Of a stretch of 46,952 nucleotides of DNA, positions 33,478-42,542 are shown in pieces. Origin of the DNA: an uncultured Sporosarcina sp. (GTDB lineage: Bacteria > Bacillota > Bacilli > Bacillales_A > Planococcaceae); NCBI GenBank assembly GCA_947644645.1, contig CANSAF010000015.1, forward strand, positions 1 to 46,952, written 5' to 3'. Within the stretch, counting starts at the first letter, position 1; the number at the start of each line of letters is the position of its first letter. The notes under the pieces are model-generated. The model worked only from the letters and a program-made list of their open reading frames with translations. It was not told where the DNA came from and made no database searches. Both the position numbers and the translations under genes were made by a program.

Positions 33478-33978
33478 TTAGATAATCTCTTTAAAATTTA
33501 ATCTTTTATTTAAAGCAGACATAATTGGAATCCCAATTGCCATAACAATAAACTCGCTCACTGCTAATGTTAAATAAATCATCAAAAATGGGATGCCGTT
33601 ATATTCGGGAATGTCTGCAAAAATTGCAAGTTGAAACGCGATAATAATCATTGTTGCCGTAAAAACAAGTGTATTGAAAAGCATTCGTTTAAAAATCCCT
33701 TTGATGAATTTTGCTGAGAAGATTGTAATCGAAAGGGCAATGGCCGAATGTAATACGCCAAAAATAATATCAACCGCAATCGGCGATAAAATTAAGTTTG
33801 TAATAAAAACGCCCGTTACAATGCCAAAAATATACTTCTTATTAAAGACGACAAGATGATTAAAGACTTCCGATATACGGAATTGAATAAGTGTAAAGCC
33901 AAATGGTGCAATTAAAAAAGAAACTGCCGCATATAACGCTGCGATGACACCGTTAACGGCCATTGTTTTAATACGCAT
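33478..33978 (-). CDS. queT: QueT-family queuosine-precursor transporter (ECF S component)
   Basis: 166-residue membrane protein with five or six helices. AAVSFLIAPFGFTLIQFRISEVFNHLVVF carries the QueT-family pattern. These S components pair with the shared ECF energising module to import a queuosine precursor such as preQ1 or queuine. The upstream preQ1-I riboswitch supports the assignment directly. No ECF module gene is nearby. Confidence 0.92.
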   Translation of the reverse strand: MRIKTMAVNGVIAALYAAVSFLIAPFGFTLIQFRISEVFNHLVVFNKKYIFGIVTGVFITNLILSPIAVDIIFGVLHSAIALSITIFSAKFIKGIFKRMLFNTLVFTATMIIIAFQLAIFADIPEYNGIPFLMIYLTLAVSEFIVMAIGIPIMSALNKRLNFKEII

Positions 33979-33987
33979 AATTGATTT

Positions 33988-34027
33988 CTCCTTAGTTTTT
34001 TTTACGTGGGAGGGTCTCGAACCACGT
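33988..34027 (-). promoter_or_regulatory. PreQ1-I riboswitch
   Basis: On the minus strand the P1 arms ACGTGG and CCCACGT enclose TTCGAGACCCT and are followed by an A-rich stretch ending in CTAAGGAG. This matches the compact preQ1 class I fold, in which the A-rich tail forms a pseudoknot. The pseudoknot tail runs into the AAGGAG ribosome binding site of queT, so control is probably translational: ligand binding hides the site. Confidence 0.88.
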
Positions 34028-34256
34028 TTGAATCCTAAATTATAATACAGTTTCTAAGCTGAAATGTAAATGACGAGCGTTTGAAATTTTAGTGCAGGGG
34101 GAAATGAAAAGTGAATTGTAAGGAGTTTTAATTGCTGGAGACTAGGCTGAACTAACTAGCCAGATGAAACGCTATTGTTTATATTGAACGCCAAAACTGT
34201 TATAGTTGTTTTATGTTAATAAGTATAACAGTTTTAAATAAGTCTAAAATGTTACA

Positions 34257-34406
34257 GGTAACGCTTACAATGACGAATGTGTACGAAGTGTGAATGAATA
34301 ACTACAGTAACAAATTTGTCATAATACAGAGTTACTAATATTGTAACAAACCTGTATACATTTAGTCACAAAGCAGACCGCCATCAACGGAAAAATAAAT
34401 TATACT
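34257..34406 (+). promoter_or_regulatory. Regulatory region of the cyd operon
   Basis: The 415-bp gap before cydA holds no gene. TGTAAGCGTTACC on the minus strand (34257-34269) resembles a CcpA cre core. GTTACTAATATTGTAAC (34331-34347) is an inverted repeat that could bind Rex or another redox regulator, although it is not the classical TTGTGAA site. TATACT at 34401-34406 is a candidate -10 with no clear -35, as is common for activated promoters. Confidence 0.4.
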
Positions 34407-34442
34407 AAAGTAAGTTAGAAATTACTTGGAGGGATGACTTGG

Positions 34443-35846
34443 ATGGATGCATTATTACTTGCAAGAATACAATTTGCTTCGACAACATTGTTTCACTTTA
34501 TATTTGTTCCATTATCAATTGGTCTAGCATTATTGATTGCGATTATGCAGACGTTATATGTCTATAAGAAAAAAGAAATTTATTGGAAGATGACAAAGTT
34601 CTGGATGACATTCTTCTTAATTAACTTTGCAATCGGGGCTGTTACAGGGATATTCCAAGAGTTCCAATTTGGAATGAACTGGTCAACATATTCCCGTTTT
34701 GTTGGAGATATATTTGGTGCGCCACTCGCGTTTGAAGCTTTGCTCGCATTCTTCTTAGAAGCGACATTTATCGGTGTGTGGATGTTCGGACGTGAAAAGT
34801 TACCGAAGAAAGTTCACTTAGCGAGTATTTGGCTTGTTTCAATTGGAACGATGTTATCGGCGTTTTGGATTATGGCTGCAAACTCATTTATGCATAATCC
34901 AGTCGGTTTCGTATTAGAAAACGGTCGTGCGGAAATGAATGATTTCCTCGCAGTCTTAATGAACGAAAAATTATGGGTTGCATTCCCACATACAGTTTTT
35001 GGTAGTTGGGCGACAGGTGCTTTCTTTGTAATTGGTGTAAGCGCTTGGTATTTAGTGAGAAAGAAAAACGTGGATTTGTTCAAACCTTCTATGAATATCG
35101 CGTTAATTGTTGGTTTAGTTTCAGGTCTTGGAATTGCATTTACAGGTCACGCGCAAGCTGAATATTTAATGCATGCACAACCAATGAAAATGGCTGCTGC
35201 GGAAGGATTATGGGAAGACAGTGGAGATCCTGCTGCTTGGACATTAGTAGCGAATATCGACGTTGAGAATAAAACGAGTACGAGTCGAATCGATATTCCA
35301 TATGTATTAAGTTATTTAGCGTATGGTAAATTTGAAGGTAAAGTTGAAGGAATGAACACATTACAAGAGAAGTATGTTTTAAAATACGGGGATGGGAATT
35401 ATGTTCCCCCTGTTAAAACGACTTTCTGGAGTTTCCGTATTATGGCGGGAACTGGCGGTGTGCTTGTGTTATTAAGTGCATTTGGATTATTCCTGTCGTT
35501 TAGAAACAAACTAATGGGTAGTAAAAAATACTTGAAATTTATGGTGCCGGCAATCCTTTTACCATTTATCGGAAACTCTTTCGGTTGGATTATGTCAGAA
35601 ATCGGAAGACAGCCTTGGGTGGTTAACGGGTTAATGAAGACAGCAGACGCAGTATCACCAAACGTCTCTGCTACAAAAGTGTTAACATCATTAATTTCAT
35701 TCTCAGTTGTTTATGTGATTTTAGGTGCAGTAATGGTTTATTTATTCGTTAGGGTCATTAAGCAAGGACCAGATGAAAAAGTAAAAGAGGATATTCAAGC
35801 GACAGATCCTTTTGAGATAGGAGATGTACAACATGGTGTTAAGTGA
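34443..35846 (+). CDS. cydA: Cytochrome bd quinol oxidase subunit I
   Basis: Membrane subunit of the high-affinity terminal oxidase that moves electrons from quinol to oxygen. His18 in STTLFHF is a heme ligand, His around 183 in FPHTVFGSW another, and GRQPWVVNG is the conserved segment near the Q-loop. The product has 467 residues, the short Q-loop form of Bacilli. GGAGGG at 34428-34433 is 9 nt from ATG 34443 and abuts ATG 34434, so 34443 is preferred. First gene of cydABCD. Confidence 0.95.
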   Translation: MDALLLARIQFASTTLFHFIFVPLSIGLALLIAIMQTLYVYKKKEIYWKMTKFWMTFFLINFAIGAVTGIFQEFQFGMNWSTYSRFVGDIFGAPLAFEALLAFFLEATFIGVWMFGREKLPKKVHLASIWLVSIGTMLSAFWIMAANSFMHNPVGFVLENGRAEMNDFLAVLMNEKLWVAFPHTVFGSWATGAFFVIGVSAWYLVRKKNVDLFKPSMNIALIVGLVSGLGIAFTGHAQAEYLMHAQPMKMAAAEGLWEDSGDPAAWTLVANIDVENKTSTSRIDIPYVLSYLAYGKFEGKVEGMNTLQEKYVLKYGDGNYVPPVKTTFWSFRIMAGTGGVLVLLSAFGLFLSFRNKLMGSKKYLKFMVPAILLPFIGNSFGWIMSEIGRQPWVVNGLMKTADAVSPNVSATKVLTSLISFSVVYVILGAVMVYLFVRVIKQGPDEKVKEDIQATDPFEIGDVQHGVK

Positions 35847-36846
35847 GTTATGGTTTTTACTAATTGCTGTGCTCTTCGTAGGGTTTATGTTTCTCGAAGG
35901 GTTTGACTTTGGTGTTGGAATGGGTTCAAAGTTTCTCGCTAAAAATGATGCAGAAAGACAAATGCTAAATAATGCGATTGGACCGACATGGGCAGGAAAC
36001 GAAGTATGGTTAATTACTGCGGGAGGCGCAATGTTTGCAGCTTTCCCGCATTGGTACGCAACATTATTTAGCGGTTATTATTTACCATTCCTCGTACTCG
36101 TCATTGCGTTAATGGGTCGAGGCGTTTCTTTGGAAGTTAGAAGTAGGATTGAAAACGAAGCTTGGAGAAAATCTTGGGACTGGGCGATGTTTATGGGAAG
36201 CCTTCTTCCACCATTTTTGTTCGGGGTTTTATTTTCAAGTTTAATCAAAGGCTTACCAATCGACGCAGAGATGAATATGTTTGCTGGTTTCCTTGATATT
36301 GTGAATGTCTATACAGTCGTTGGTGGTATTTTATTTGTTGCGCTGTCTTATTTACACGGATTAACATTCTTATCGTTAAAAACTGAAGGTGAAATTAGAC
36401 AGCGTGCTCGTTCGCAAGCACAAAAAATCTATGCATTAACAGGTTTATTGCTTGTAGTTTTCACAGCATTAACAGTCGTTTATACGGATGCGTTTGCTGA
36501 AAAAGGCATGTTCTTAATTCCGATGTATATTGTGGCAGGGATTGTTTACATTGCGCTGTTACCATTACTGCGCAAAGGCAAAGAAGGGTTAAGCTTTACG
36601 ATGACAGGGCTTGTCTTTATTATCGTAACGGCATCGTTCTTTATCGCATTGTTCCCAAATGTTATGATTAGTTCATTAGGAGAAGCGCATAATATGACAG
36701 TATATGAAGCGGCTTCTGGAGCTTACTCTCTGAAATTAATGACGATCGTTGCGGCGACAATGCTTCCAATTATACTCGGTTATACAATTTGGTCGTACTA
36801 TGTATTCCGTAAACGTGTGTCTACGAAAGGGACAGAAGGATACTAA
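35833..36846 (+). CDS. cydB: Cytochrome bd quinol oxidase subunit II
   Basis: Partner of CydA, 337 residues with eight or nine helices. LEGFDFGVGM near the N terminus and GPTWAGNEVWLITAGGAMFAAFP are the family blocks. GGAG 9 nt upstream sets ATG at 35833, and the gene overlaps cydA by 14 bp. Its stop codon overlaps the cydD start by 1 nt. Confidence 0.95.
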   Translation: MVLSELWFLLIAVLFVGFMFLEGFDFGVGMGSKFLAKNDAERQMLNNAIGPTWAGNEVWLITAGGAMFAAFPHWYATLFSGYYLPFLVLVIALMGRGVSLEVRSRIENEAWRKSWDWAMFMGSLLPPFLFGVLFSSLIKGLPIDAEMNMFAGFLDIVNVYTVVGGILFVALSYLHGLTFLSLKTEGEIRQRARSQAQKIYALTGLLLVVFTALTVVYTDAFAEKGMFLIPMYIVAGIVYIALLPLLRKGKEGLSFTMTGLVFIIVTASFFIALFPNVMISSLGEAHNMTVYEAASGAYSLKLMTIVAATMLPIILGYTIWSYYVFRKRVSTKGTEGY

Positions 36847-38567
36847 TGGATAAACAACTTCTTCAATATAAAGGAAGTAAACAAGTGATGGCTTTGGTCG
36901 GGGTTTTAACACTCGGTCAGGCCATTTCGATTATTATTCAAGCATTATATTTATCAAAAGCCATTACGATGATGTTTCAAGGATCGACTTGGCAAGCCGC
37001 TTTACCAGCACTTTTAATCTTTTTAGCGGCGCATTTAATGCGTAATTTTTTCCAATGGGGAAAAGAACGTCTAGCTTATCGCTTTGCCGATCAAACTGCG
37101 TTGTCGCTTCAGCAGCAACTGGTCGAAAAGACATTTGAACTTGGTCCACGAAGTGTTGGAAAACATGGATCGGGAAATATGATTACGTTAATTTTGGAAG
37201 GCATTCCTCAATTTAAAACGTATGTGCAATTGTTTATTCCACGATTTTTATCGATGGCAATTATTCCAATCACACTTTTTTTCTATGTGTTTATGATGGA
37301 CGGTTTGTCAGGCATTATTTTAGCTGTTGTATTGCCAATTTTAATTGTTTTTCTAATATTGCTCGGATATGCAGCGCAAAGGCAAATGGATGCACAATTA
37401 GATACGTATAAATTATTGTCTCGTCATTTTGTTGATTCACTTCGTGGGCTCGTGACGCTAAAGTATTTAGGACGCAGTAAAGCACATGAAAAAGCGATTG
37501 AAAATGTCAGTAATAAATATCGAATCGCAACAAATCGAACATTACGTGTCGCATTTTTATCTACTTTTGCATTGGATTTCTTTACAAGCCTTTCAATTGC
37601 GATTATTGCAGTAGAACTGGGTGTTCGTTTAATCAATGGCAATATCGGACTTGAGCCAGCACTTGCGATTTTAATTTTGGCTCCTGACTATTTCGCACCT
37701 GTTCGTGAACTTGGGAATGACTTTCACGCAACGATGGACGGAAAAGAAGCTGGAGAAGAAATTCGAGGAATCCTTGCGGAGAAAACAGTTGACCGAAAAG
37801 ACTTACCAACTGTACCCGAGTGGACAGCAAACAGTGAAATGAAGTTTGAAGCGATTATGAAAAAGGCAGATGAAGATCGTGTCATTTTAAAAGATCTCGA
37901 CTTTACAGTAAATGGTTATCAAAAAGTCGGGATTGTTGGAACATCTGGCGCTGGGAAGTCAACTTTAATCGATTTATTATCAGGATTTACACAACCTTCA
38001 TCAGGAAGTATTTCTGTAGATGATATAAAAGTAAACCATCTATCTTTTCCAGACTGGCAAAATCAGTTGACGTATATTCCGCAACATCCGACGATTTTTT
38101 CTACGAGTGTACTGGAGAATATTCGGTTTTATGAGCCAACTGCAACGCGTGAAGAAGTGGCGGAAGCTGTGAGAAATGCTGGATTGGATGATTTGATTCA
38201 CAGTTTTCCTAATGGTTTGGATGAAAAAATTGGGCAAGCCGGACGAACATTGAGTGGAGGAGAAGAGCAGCGAATTGCCTTAGCGCGTTTATTGCTTCAA
38301 AATCGTTCCATTTTATTATTCGATGAGCCGACTGCGCATTTGGATATTGAAACAGAGCATGAAATTAAACAAACGATGCTTCCGATGTTAGAGGAAAAAC
38401 TTGTGTTTTTTGCGACACATCGTCTCCACTGGATGAAAGAGATGGACATCATTTTTGTCTTTGAGCATGGTGAAATTGTTGAAGTGGGGACACATGAAGC
38501 ATTACTCGAGAAGCCGGGCGCTTATACTCGGTTAATTGAAGCACAGAGAAGGGGAATAAAAGGATGA
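36846..38567 (+). CDS. cydD: Thiol reductant ABC exporter subunit CydD
   Basis: Half-transporter with an N-terminal six-helix domain and a C-terminal ATPase: Walker A GTSGAGKST, signature LSGGEEQR, Walker B ILLFDEP. With its partner it exports cysteine or glutathione, needed for assembly of cytochrome bd. 573 residues. In B. subtilis naming this first copy is CydC. The atypical APDYFAPVRELG segment is shared by CydD proteins. Start overlaps the cydB stop. Confidence 0.92.
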   Translation: MDKQLLQYKGSKQVMALVGVLTLGQAISIIIQALYLSKAITMMFQGSTWQAALPALLIFLAAHLMRNFFQWGKERLAYRFADQTALSLQQQLVEKTFELGPRSVGKHGSGNMITLILEGIPQFKTYVQLFIPRFLSMAIIPITLFFYVFMMDGLSGIILAVVLPILIVFLILLGYAAQRQMDAQLDTYKLLSRHFVDSLRGLVTLKYLGRSKAHEKAIENVSNKYRIATNRTLRVAFLSTFALDFFTSLSIAIIAVELGVRLINGNIGLEPALAILILAPDYFAPVRELGNDFHATMDGKEAGEEIRGILAEKTVDRKDLPTVPEWTANSEMKFEAIMKKADEDRVILKDLDFTVNGYQKVGIVGTSGAGKSTLIDLLSGFTQPSSGSISVDDIKVNHLSFPDWQNQLTYIPQHPTIFSTSVLENIRFYEPTATREEVAEAVRNAGLDDLIHSFPNGLDEKIGQAGRTLSGGEEQRIALARLLLQNRSILLFDEPTAHLDIETEHEIKQTMLPMLEEKLVFFATHRLHWMKEMDIIFVFEHGEIVEVGTHEALLEKPGAYTRLIEAQRRGIKG

Positions 38568-40288
38568 AGCTATTTCAAGCGTATATCGCACCTTATTTAA
38601 AAAAGTATAAAAAAGCGATGATCGCGACAATTCTTTTAGGAACTTTGGCGCTTTTGTCTGCAGCGATGTTAACTTTTACGTCAGGCTATTTAATCTCTAG
38701 TGCTTCTCTACAACCGGAAACGATTTTACTTTTATATGTACCGATTGTTGCGGTGCGCACATTCGGCTTATCGCGTGCAGTGACGCATTATTTGGAACGT
38801 TTAGCAGGGCATAATGCGGTATTGAAAGTGTTATCGGAAATGCGTGTGAAATTGTATCGGATGTTAGAGCCACAAGCTTTAATGATTCGTTCACGTTTCC
38901 AAACAGGTGACTTACTCGGCACGCTTGCGGATGATATTGAGCATTTACAAGATGTCTATATCAGAACGATTTTTCCAACGGTTGTCGGGCTTTGTTTATT
39001 TTTATATGCGACAATTATGCTCGCATTTTTCGATTGGATCTTCGCGCTTTGGATTGCACTTTGTTTAGGCGTGTTTGTGTTTGTTTATCCGTTTTATTCT
39101 TTATACAAATTAAAGAAACATCAAATCGATGCGAAAAAGCAGCGTAGTCATTTATATCGTTCATTAACGGATGCGATTTTTGGCATTAGTGACTGGATGA
39201 TTAGTGGTCGAAAACAAGAATTTGTAGATGGTTTTATGAATGATAGTAAAGAAAGTCACGCGCTAGAAACGAAACTTGCCTATTGGAATCAATCTAGAGC
39301 CTTTCAACTTCAATTATTATCTGGGATGATTTTAGTAATGGTTGGGATTTGGGCAGGTTATTCAGCTGAACAAGGGGATATTATTCCAGCTTATATTGCA
39401 GCATTTACGCTTGTGACATTGCCGATTATTGAAGGATTAATCCCTTTATCGCATGCGATTGAACGAATTCCGGCTTATGAAGAATCACTAAACCGGATTG
39501 AAGCAATTCGCAAATTTGTACCAGAAGAAGTTGTGTTTGAAAAGGAAATTGAGTTGTCTAAACAAGCTGATATTGAAATTGAATACTTGTCCTATCGCTA
39601 TGAAGGAGAAAAAAATGATGCAATTTATCAGCTTCAATTATCGATTCCGCATGGACAGAAATTGGCTTTACTTGGAAAAAGCGGTGCTGGGAAATCGACG
39701 TTACTGCAAATTTTACAAGGCGCAATTGAACCGACATCAGGAACAGTAAAAGTGAATGGTTATGCACCGATTTTATACGGCGAAAACATTCATAATATGG
39801 TGGGTGTGTTAAACCAAAAGCCGTATTTATTCGCAACGACAGTTGAAAATAATATTCGTCTAGGCAATCAGCATGCAACGACTGAAGAAATCCAAGAAGT
39901 GATTCGCAAAGTACGATTAGATGACTATATCAATTCACTTCCAGATGGGTTACAAACGCAAATGGAAGAGACAGGTCAAAGGTTTTCAGGTGGGGAAAGA
40001 CAGCGAATTGCGTTGGCACGAATTTTACTTCAAGATACACCAATCGTTATTTTAGATGAACCAACGATTGGATTAGATCCTGTCACGGAAAGCGAATTGG
40101 TTGAAACGATTTTATCAACATTACAAGATAAAACCATTATTTGGATTACGCATCATTTAACAGGAATTGAACAAATGGACAAAGTATTATTTTTAGATAA
40201 AGGTCAAATTTCGATGCAAGGAACGCATGAAGAACTAATGGCAATGAATACGCGTTATCAGCAGTTGTATTTATTAGATCGAGGATGA
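38564..40288 (+). CDS. cydC: Thiol reductant ABC exporter subunit CydC
   Basis: Second half of the heterodimeric exporter, 574 residues. It has an N-terminal membrane domain, then Walker A GKSGAGKST, signature FSGGERQR, and Walker B IVILDEP. AAMLTFTSGYLISSASL and RTFGLSRAVTHYLERL are CydC-type motifs. It overlaps cydD by 4 bp (ATGA). Called CydD in B. subtilis. Last gene of the operon. Confidence 0.92.
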   Translation: MKLFQAYIAPYLKKYKKAMIATILLGTLALLSAAMLTFTSGYLISSASLQPETILLLYVPIVAVRTFGLSRAVTHYLERLAGHNAVLKVLSEMRVKLYRMLEPQALMIRSRFQTGDLLGTLADDIEHLQDVYIRTIFPTVVGLCLFLYATIMLAFFDWIFALWIALCLGVFVFVYPFYSLYKLKKHQIDAKKQRSHLYRSLTDAIFGISDWMISGRKQEFVDGFMNDSKESHALETKLAYWNQSRAFQLQLLSGMILVMVGIWAGYSAEQGDIIPAYIAAFTLVTLPIIEGLIPLSHAIERIPAYEESLNRIEAIRKFVPEEVVFEKEIELSKQADIEIEYLSYRYEGEKNDAIYQLQLSIPHGQKLALLGKSGAGKSTLLQILQGAIEPTSGTVKVNGYAPILYGENIHNMVGVLNQKPYLFATTVENNIRLGNQHATTEEIQEVIRKVRLDDYINSLPDGLQTQMEETGQRFSGGERQRIALARILLQDTPIVILDEPTIGLDPVTESELVETILSTLQDKTIIWITHHLTGIEQMDKVLFLDKGQISMQGTHEELMAMNTRYQQLYLLDRG

Positions 40289-40326
40289 TTTCAATCGATC
40301 AGCAAGCTCTTTTTGCATATAAAAGG

Positions 40327-40376
40327 AAAGGCATCCTAGAAGTCATGAATGATTGACTTTCAGGATGCCTTTGCTT
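40327..40376 (+). terminator. Terminator of the cyd operon
   Basis: Arms at 40327-40337 and 40362-40372 form an 11-bp stem that continues inward with AGAAGTCA/TGACTTTC pairing. The T run is short. It lies between the convergent cydC and GGDEF genes and may serve both. Confidence 0.75.
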
Positions 40377-40378
40377 GG

Positions 40379-42523
40379 TTAATCGTCAAATAAATTGAGT
40401 TGGTCTGTATACTCCGTAAAGGACCCTTTATTATATTGTTTAGAATAATAAAGTGCTTCATCCGCATGATGAAGAAGTTGTTCGTAATTCTTTGAGGACA
40501 ATGTTTCATCAATCCAAGTGAGACCAGCGGAAATTCTAATCGGGCGCTGTTCACCACTCGGAAATTCTAATAGTTCACGATCCAGTTGTTCATAAAATGT
40601 ACGAATTTTATGTAATATCGCATCTCTGTGCTCAAAATTATGGAGCAATAAGATAAATTCATCACCGGAACGTCGACTCAGTAAAGCTTGATGTTCATCT
40701 GCTATATTTCGTAAACGATTGACCGCTTCGATAATATAATAATCTCCCCATTTATGTCCATAAGTATCATTAATCGGTTTTAGAAAATCTAAATCGAACA
40801 TAATCAAGGCAGCAACCCCCTGCGTCTTTTCATCCAGCCATTCTTCAAAATGATTTTGGAAGCTTCTGCGATTGAAAAGTTTCGTTAATGGATCATAATC
40901 ACGATCATGTTTAATTTTCCTAAGCTTTAATACCTCTCCAGTGACATCTTCAACAATGCCATAAATATGGCTTTCCGATTTACTGAATTTCAATCTTACC
41001 CACTGATCATTTTTCCCAGTCAGCTTGTAAATATCATTGCTATCAGGTTCAGGACGCGCCAGTGTCTTTTTTAATAAAGCATCAAGCTGTTCAGTTGTTT
41101 CAAAATTTTGCGTGTCATTATCCTCAACACCGAGTATTTTATAAAATTTACCAGTGACAAAAACTTGATTGGTTTGTCGATCGATTTCAAATGCACCAAT
41201 TGGTAAGTCAACCAAATCAATAATTTTCGAAAGCCGCGATGCGGAATCTAACATAAATTGATTGGTTTGAATAATTGCTTTGGATAGATCATCTAATTCT
41301 TGTAAACCAGTCTTTTTTAGGCAAAGGCTTTCCATTCGATTATTATTGACAACTTGATGGGCTAGGCTAACGACAGGTTTCGACATTTTTCGACTAATAA
41401 AGACAGCACTAGCCACTCCGGAAACAAGTAAAGTTACGATGATTAGTAATAAAATATTCCGAATTTGAAATACATAATTTAACAGATGCTCAGATTTCAT
41501 AAATCCAATAATATACCATTCCTCGTCTTGGAACGGAGAATTATACTCGTATAAATTGAATTTTGCCATCGTTGCATAAATCGTATCTTGCGTTTGATGG
41601 TTGCTAAGCGAAAATATTTGGAAATCTTCATCGACATTTTCAAAGCTTAATAAGTTGGTTGGATTCAAAAATCGTTTTTGAATATTATTCGTTGTAAACA
41701 ATGTTTGATAAACTTCATCTTCATCGTTTTTATTGGCAATAATATAGCCTAAAGAATCTTTTGTTTGAAGTTCCGTCATCGGTAAAAACTTCGTTAAATA
41801 ATTTACTGCCAATTCAATGCCAACAACGCCGACGACTCGATTGTTAATGTCTTTTAATGGTATCGAATAAGTAATAATTGGCGTATCTTCCTCTGTAAGT
41901 TGAAAAGGCTTATGCCAATAACCTAAATACTTAGCACCAATATCTTCTTTTGAATAATCAAAAGGCATTTTGAAAAACTTTTCATTGTCGTCAGTTAATG
42001 TAAGATGATATTGCCAAATCGCGTCCAGTGGAAGTTGGTATTTACTGGCGATATTGGCTGGACCATAAACAACGTGAATATCGCGATTATTCTTAACATC
42101 GGTTAACGGATCATAATCGCGAAAATATAAGGCAGGTTGCTGATTATCCGGCAAATTAGGATCATCTAAAATTAAATAAGCACCCGTCGTACCAGTTAAG
42201 CGTAATATTCTAATTAAAGTGTCGCTTGCTTGGTCAAATATTTCTTCCGTTGAAGATGCAGGATCTGAAACAGCCACGCTCAATTCGGGTAAGTAGGGTG
42301 TTAAGTTTGTCCAACGATTACGCACTTCTTGTTGTAAATAGTCACGTCGATTATTGACTGTATCATTGAATGCTTGATAGGAACTCATTTTTGTTTGTTT
42401 AAAAACGCCGCCAAAGATTAACAAAGATGTTAGAACAGTAATTTGAACTAAAATCAAGATGACGGTCAATAAAGAAAAATAGGAAGCAATTGATCTTTTA
42501 TGCCATTGAAGTTTTTTCGTCAT
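40379..42523 (-). CDS. Cache-sensor diguanylate cyclase (GGDEF protein)
   Basis: 714-residue membrane receptor that probably makes cyclic di-GMP. Order: short cytosolic tail, helix near 15-40, an extracellular dCache-like domain of about 300 residues, a second helix near 350-375, a HAMP-like linker, a PAS-like segment (LVDLPIGAFEIDRQTNQVF), and the GGDEF domain from about residue 545 (YDPLTKLFNRRSF). The active loop reads SGDEF rather than GGDEF, a substitution often tolerated, and there is no RxxD inhibitory site before it. ATG at 42523 with AAGGGGG upstream is preferred over 42604, which lies inside the preceding gene. It follows the binding-protein gene by 19 nt. Confidence 0.9.
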   Translation of the reverse strand: MTKKLQWHKRSIASYFSLLTVILILVQITVLTSLLIFGGVFKQTKMSSYQAFNDTVNNRRDYLQQEVRNRWTNLTPYLPELSVAVSDPASSTEEIFDQASDTLIRILRLTGTTGAYLILDDPNLPDNQQPALYFRDYDPLTDVKNNRDIHVVYGPANIASKYQLPLDAIWQYHLTLTDDNEKFFKMPFDYSKEDIGAKYLGYWHKPFQLTEEDTPIITYSIPLKDINNRVVGVVGIELAVNYLTKFLPMTELQTKDSLGYIIANKNDEDEVYQTLFTTNNIQKRFLNPTNLLSFENVDEDFQIFSLSNHQTQDTIYATMAKFNLYEYNSPFQDEEWYIIGFMKSEHLLNYVFQIRNILLLIIVTLLVSGVASAVFISRKMSKPVVSLAHQVVNNNRMESLCLKKTGLQELDDLSKAIIQTNQFMLDSASRLSKIIDLVDLPIGAFEIDRQTNQVFVTGKFYKILGVEDNDTQNFETTEQLDALLKKTLARPEPDSNDIYKLTGKNDQWVRLKFSKSESHIYGIVEDVTGEVLKLRKIKHDRDYDPLTKLFNRRSFQNHFEEWLDEKTQGVAALIMFDLDFLKPINDTYGHKWGDYYIIEAVNRLRNIADEHQALLSRRSGDEFILLLHNFEHRDAILHKIRTFYEQLDRELLEFPSGEQRPIRISAGLTWIDETLSSKNYEQLLHHADEALYYSKQYNKGSFTEYTDQLNLFDD

Positions 42524-42542
42524 GTCCGCCCCCTTGAAAAGA

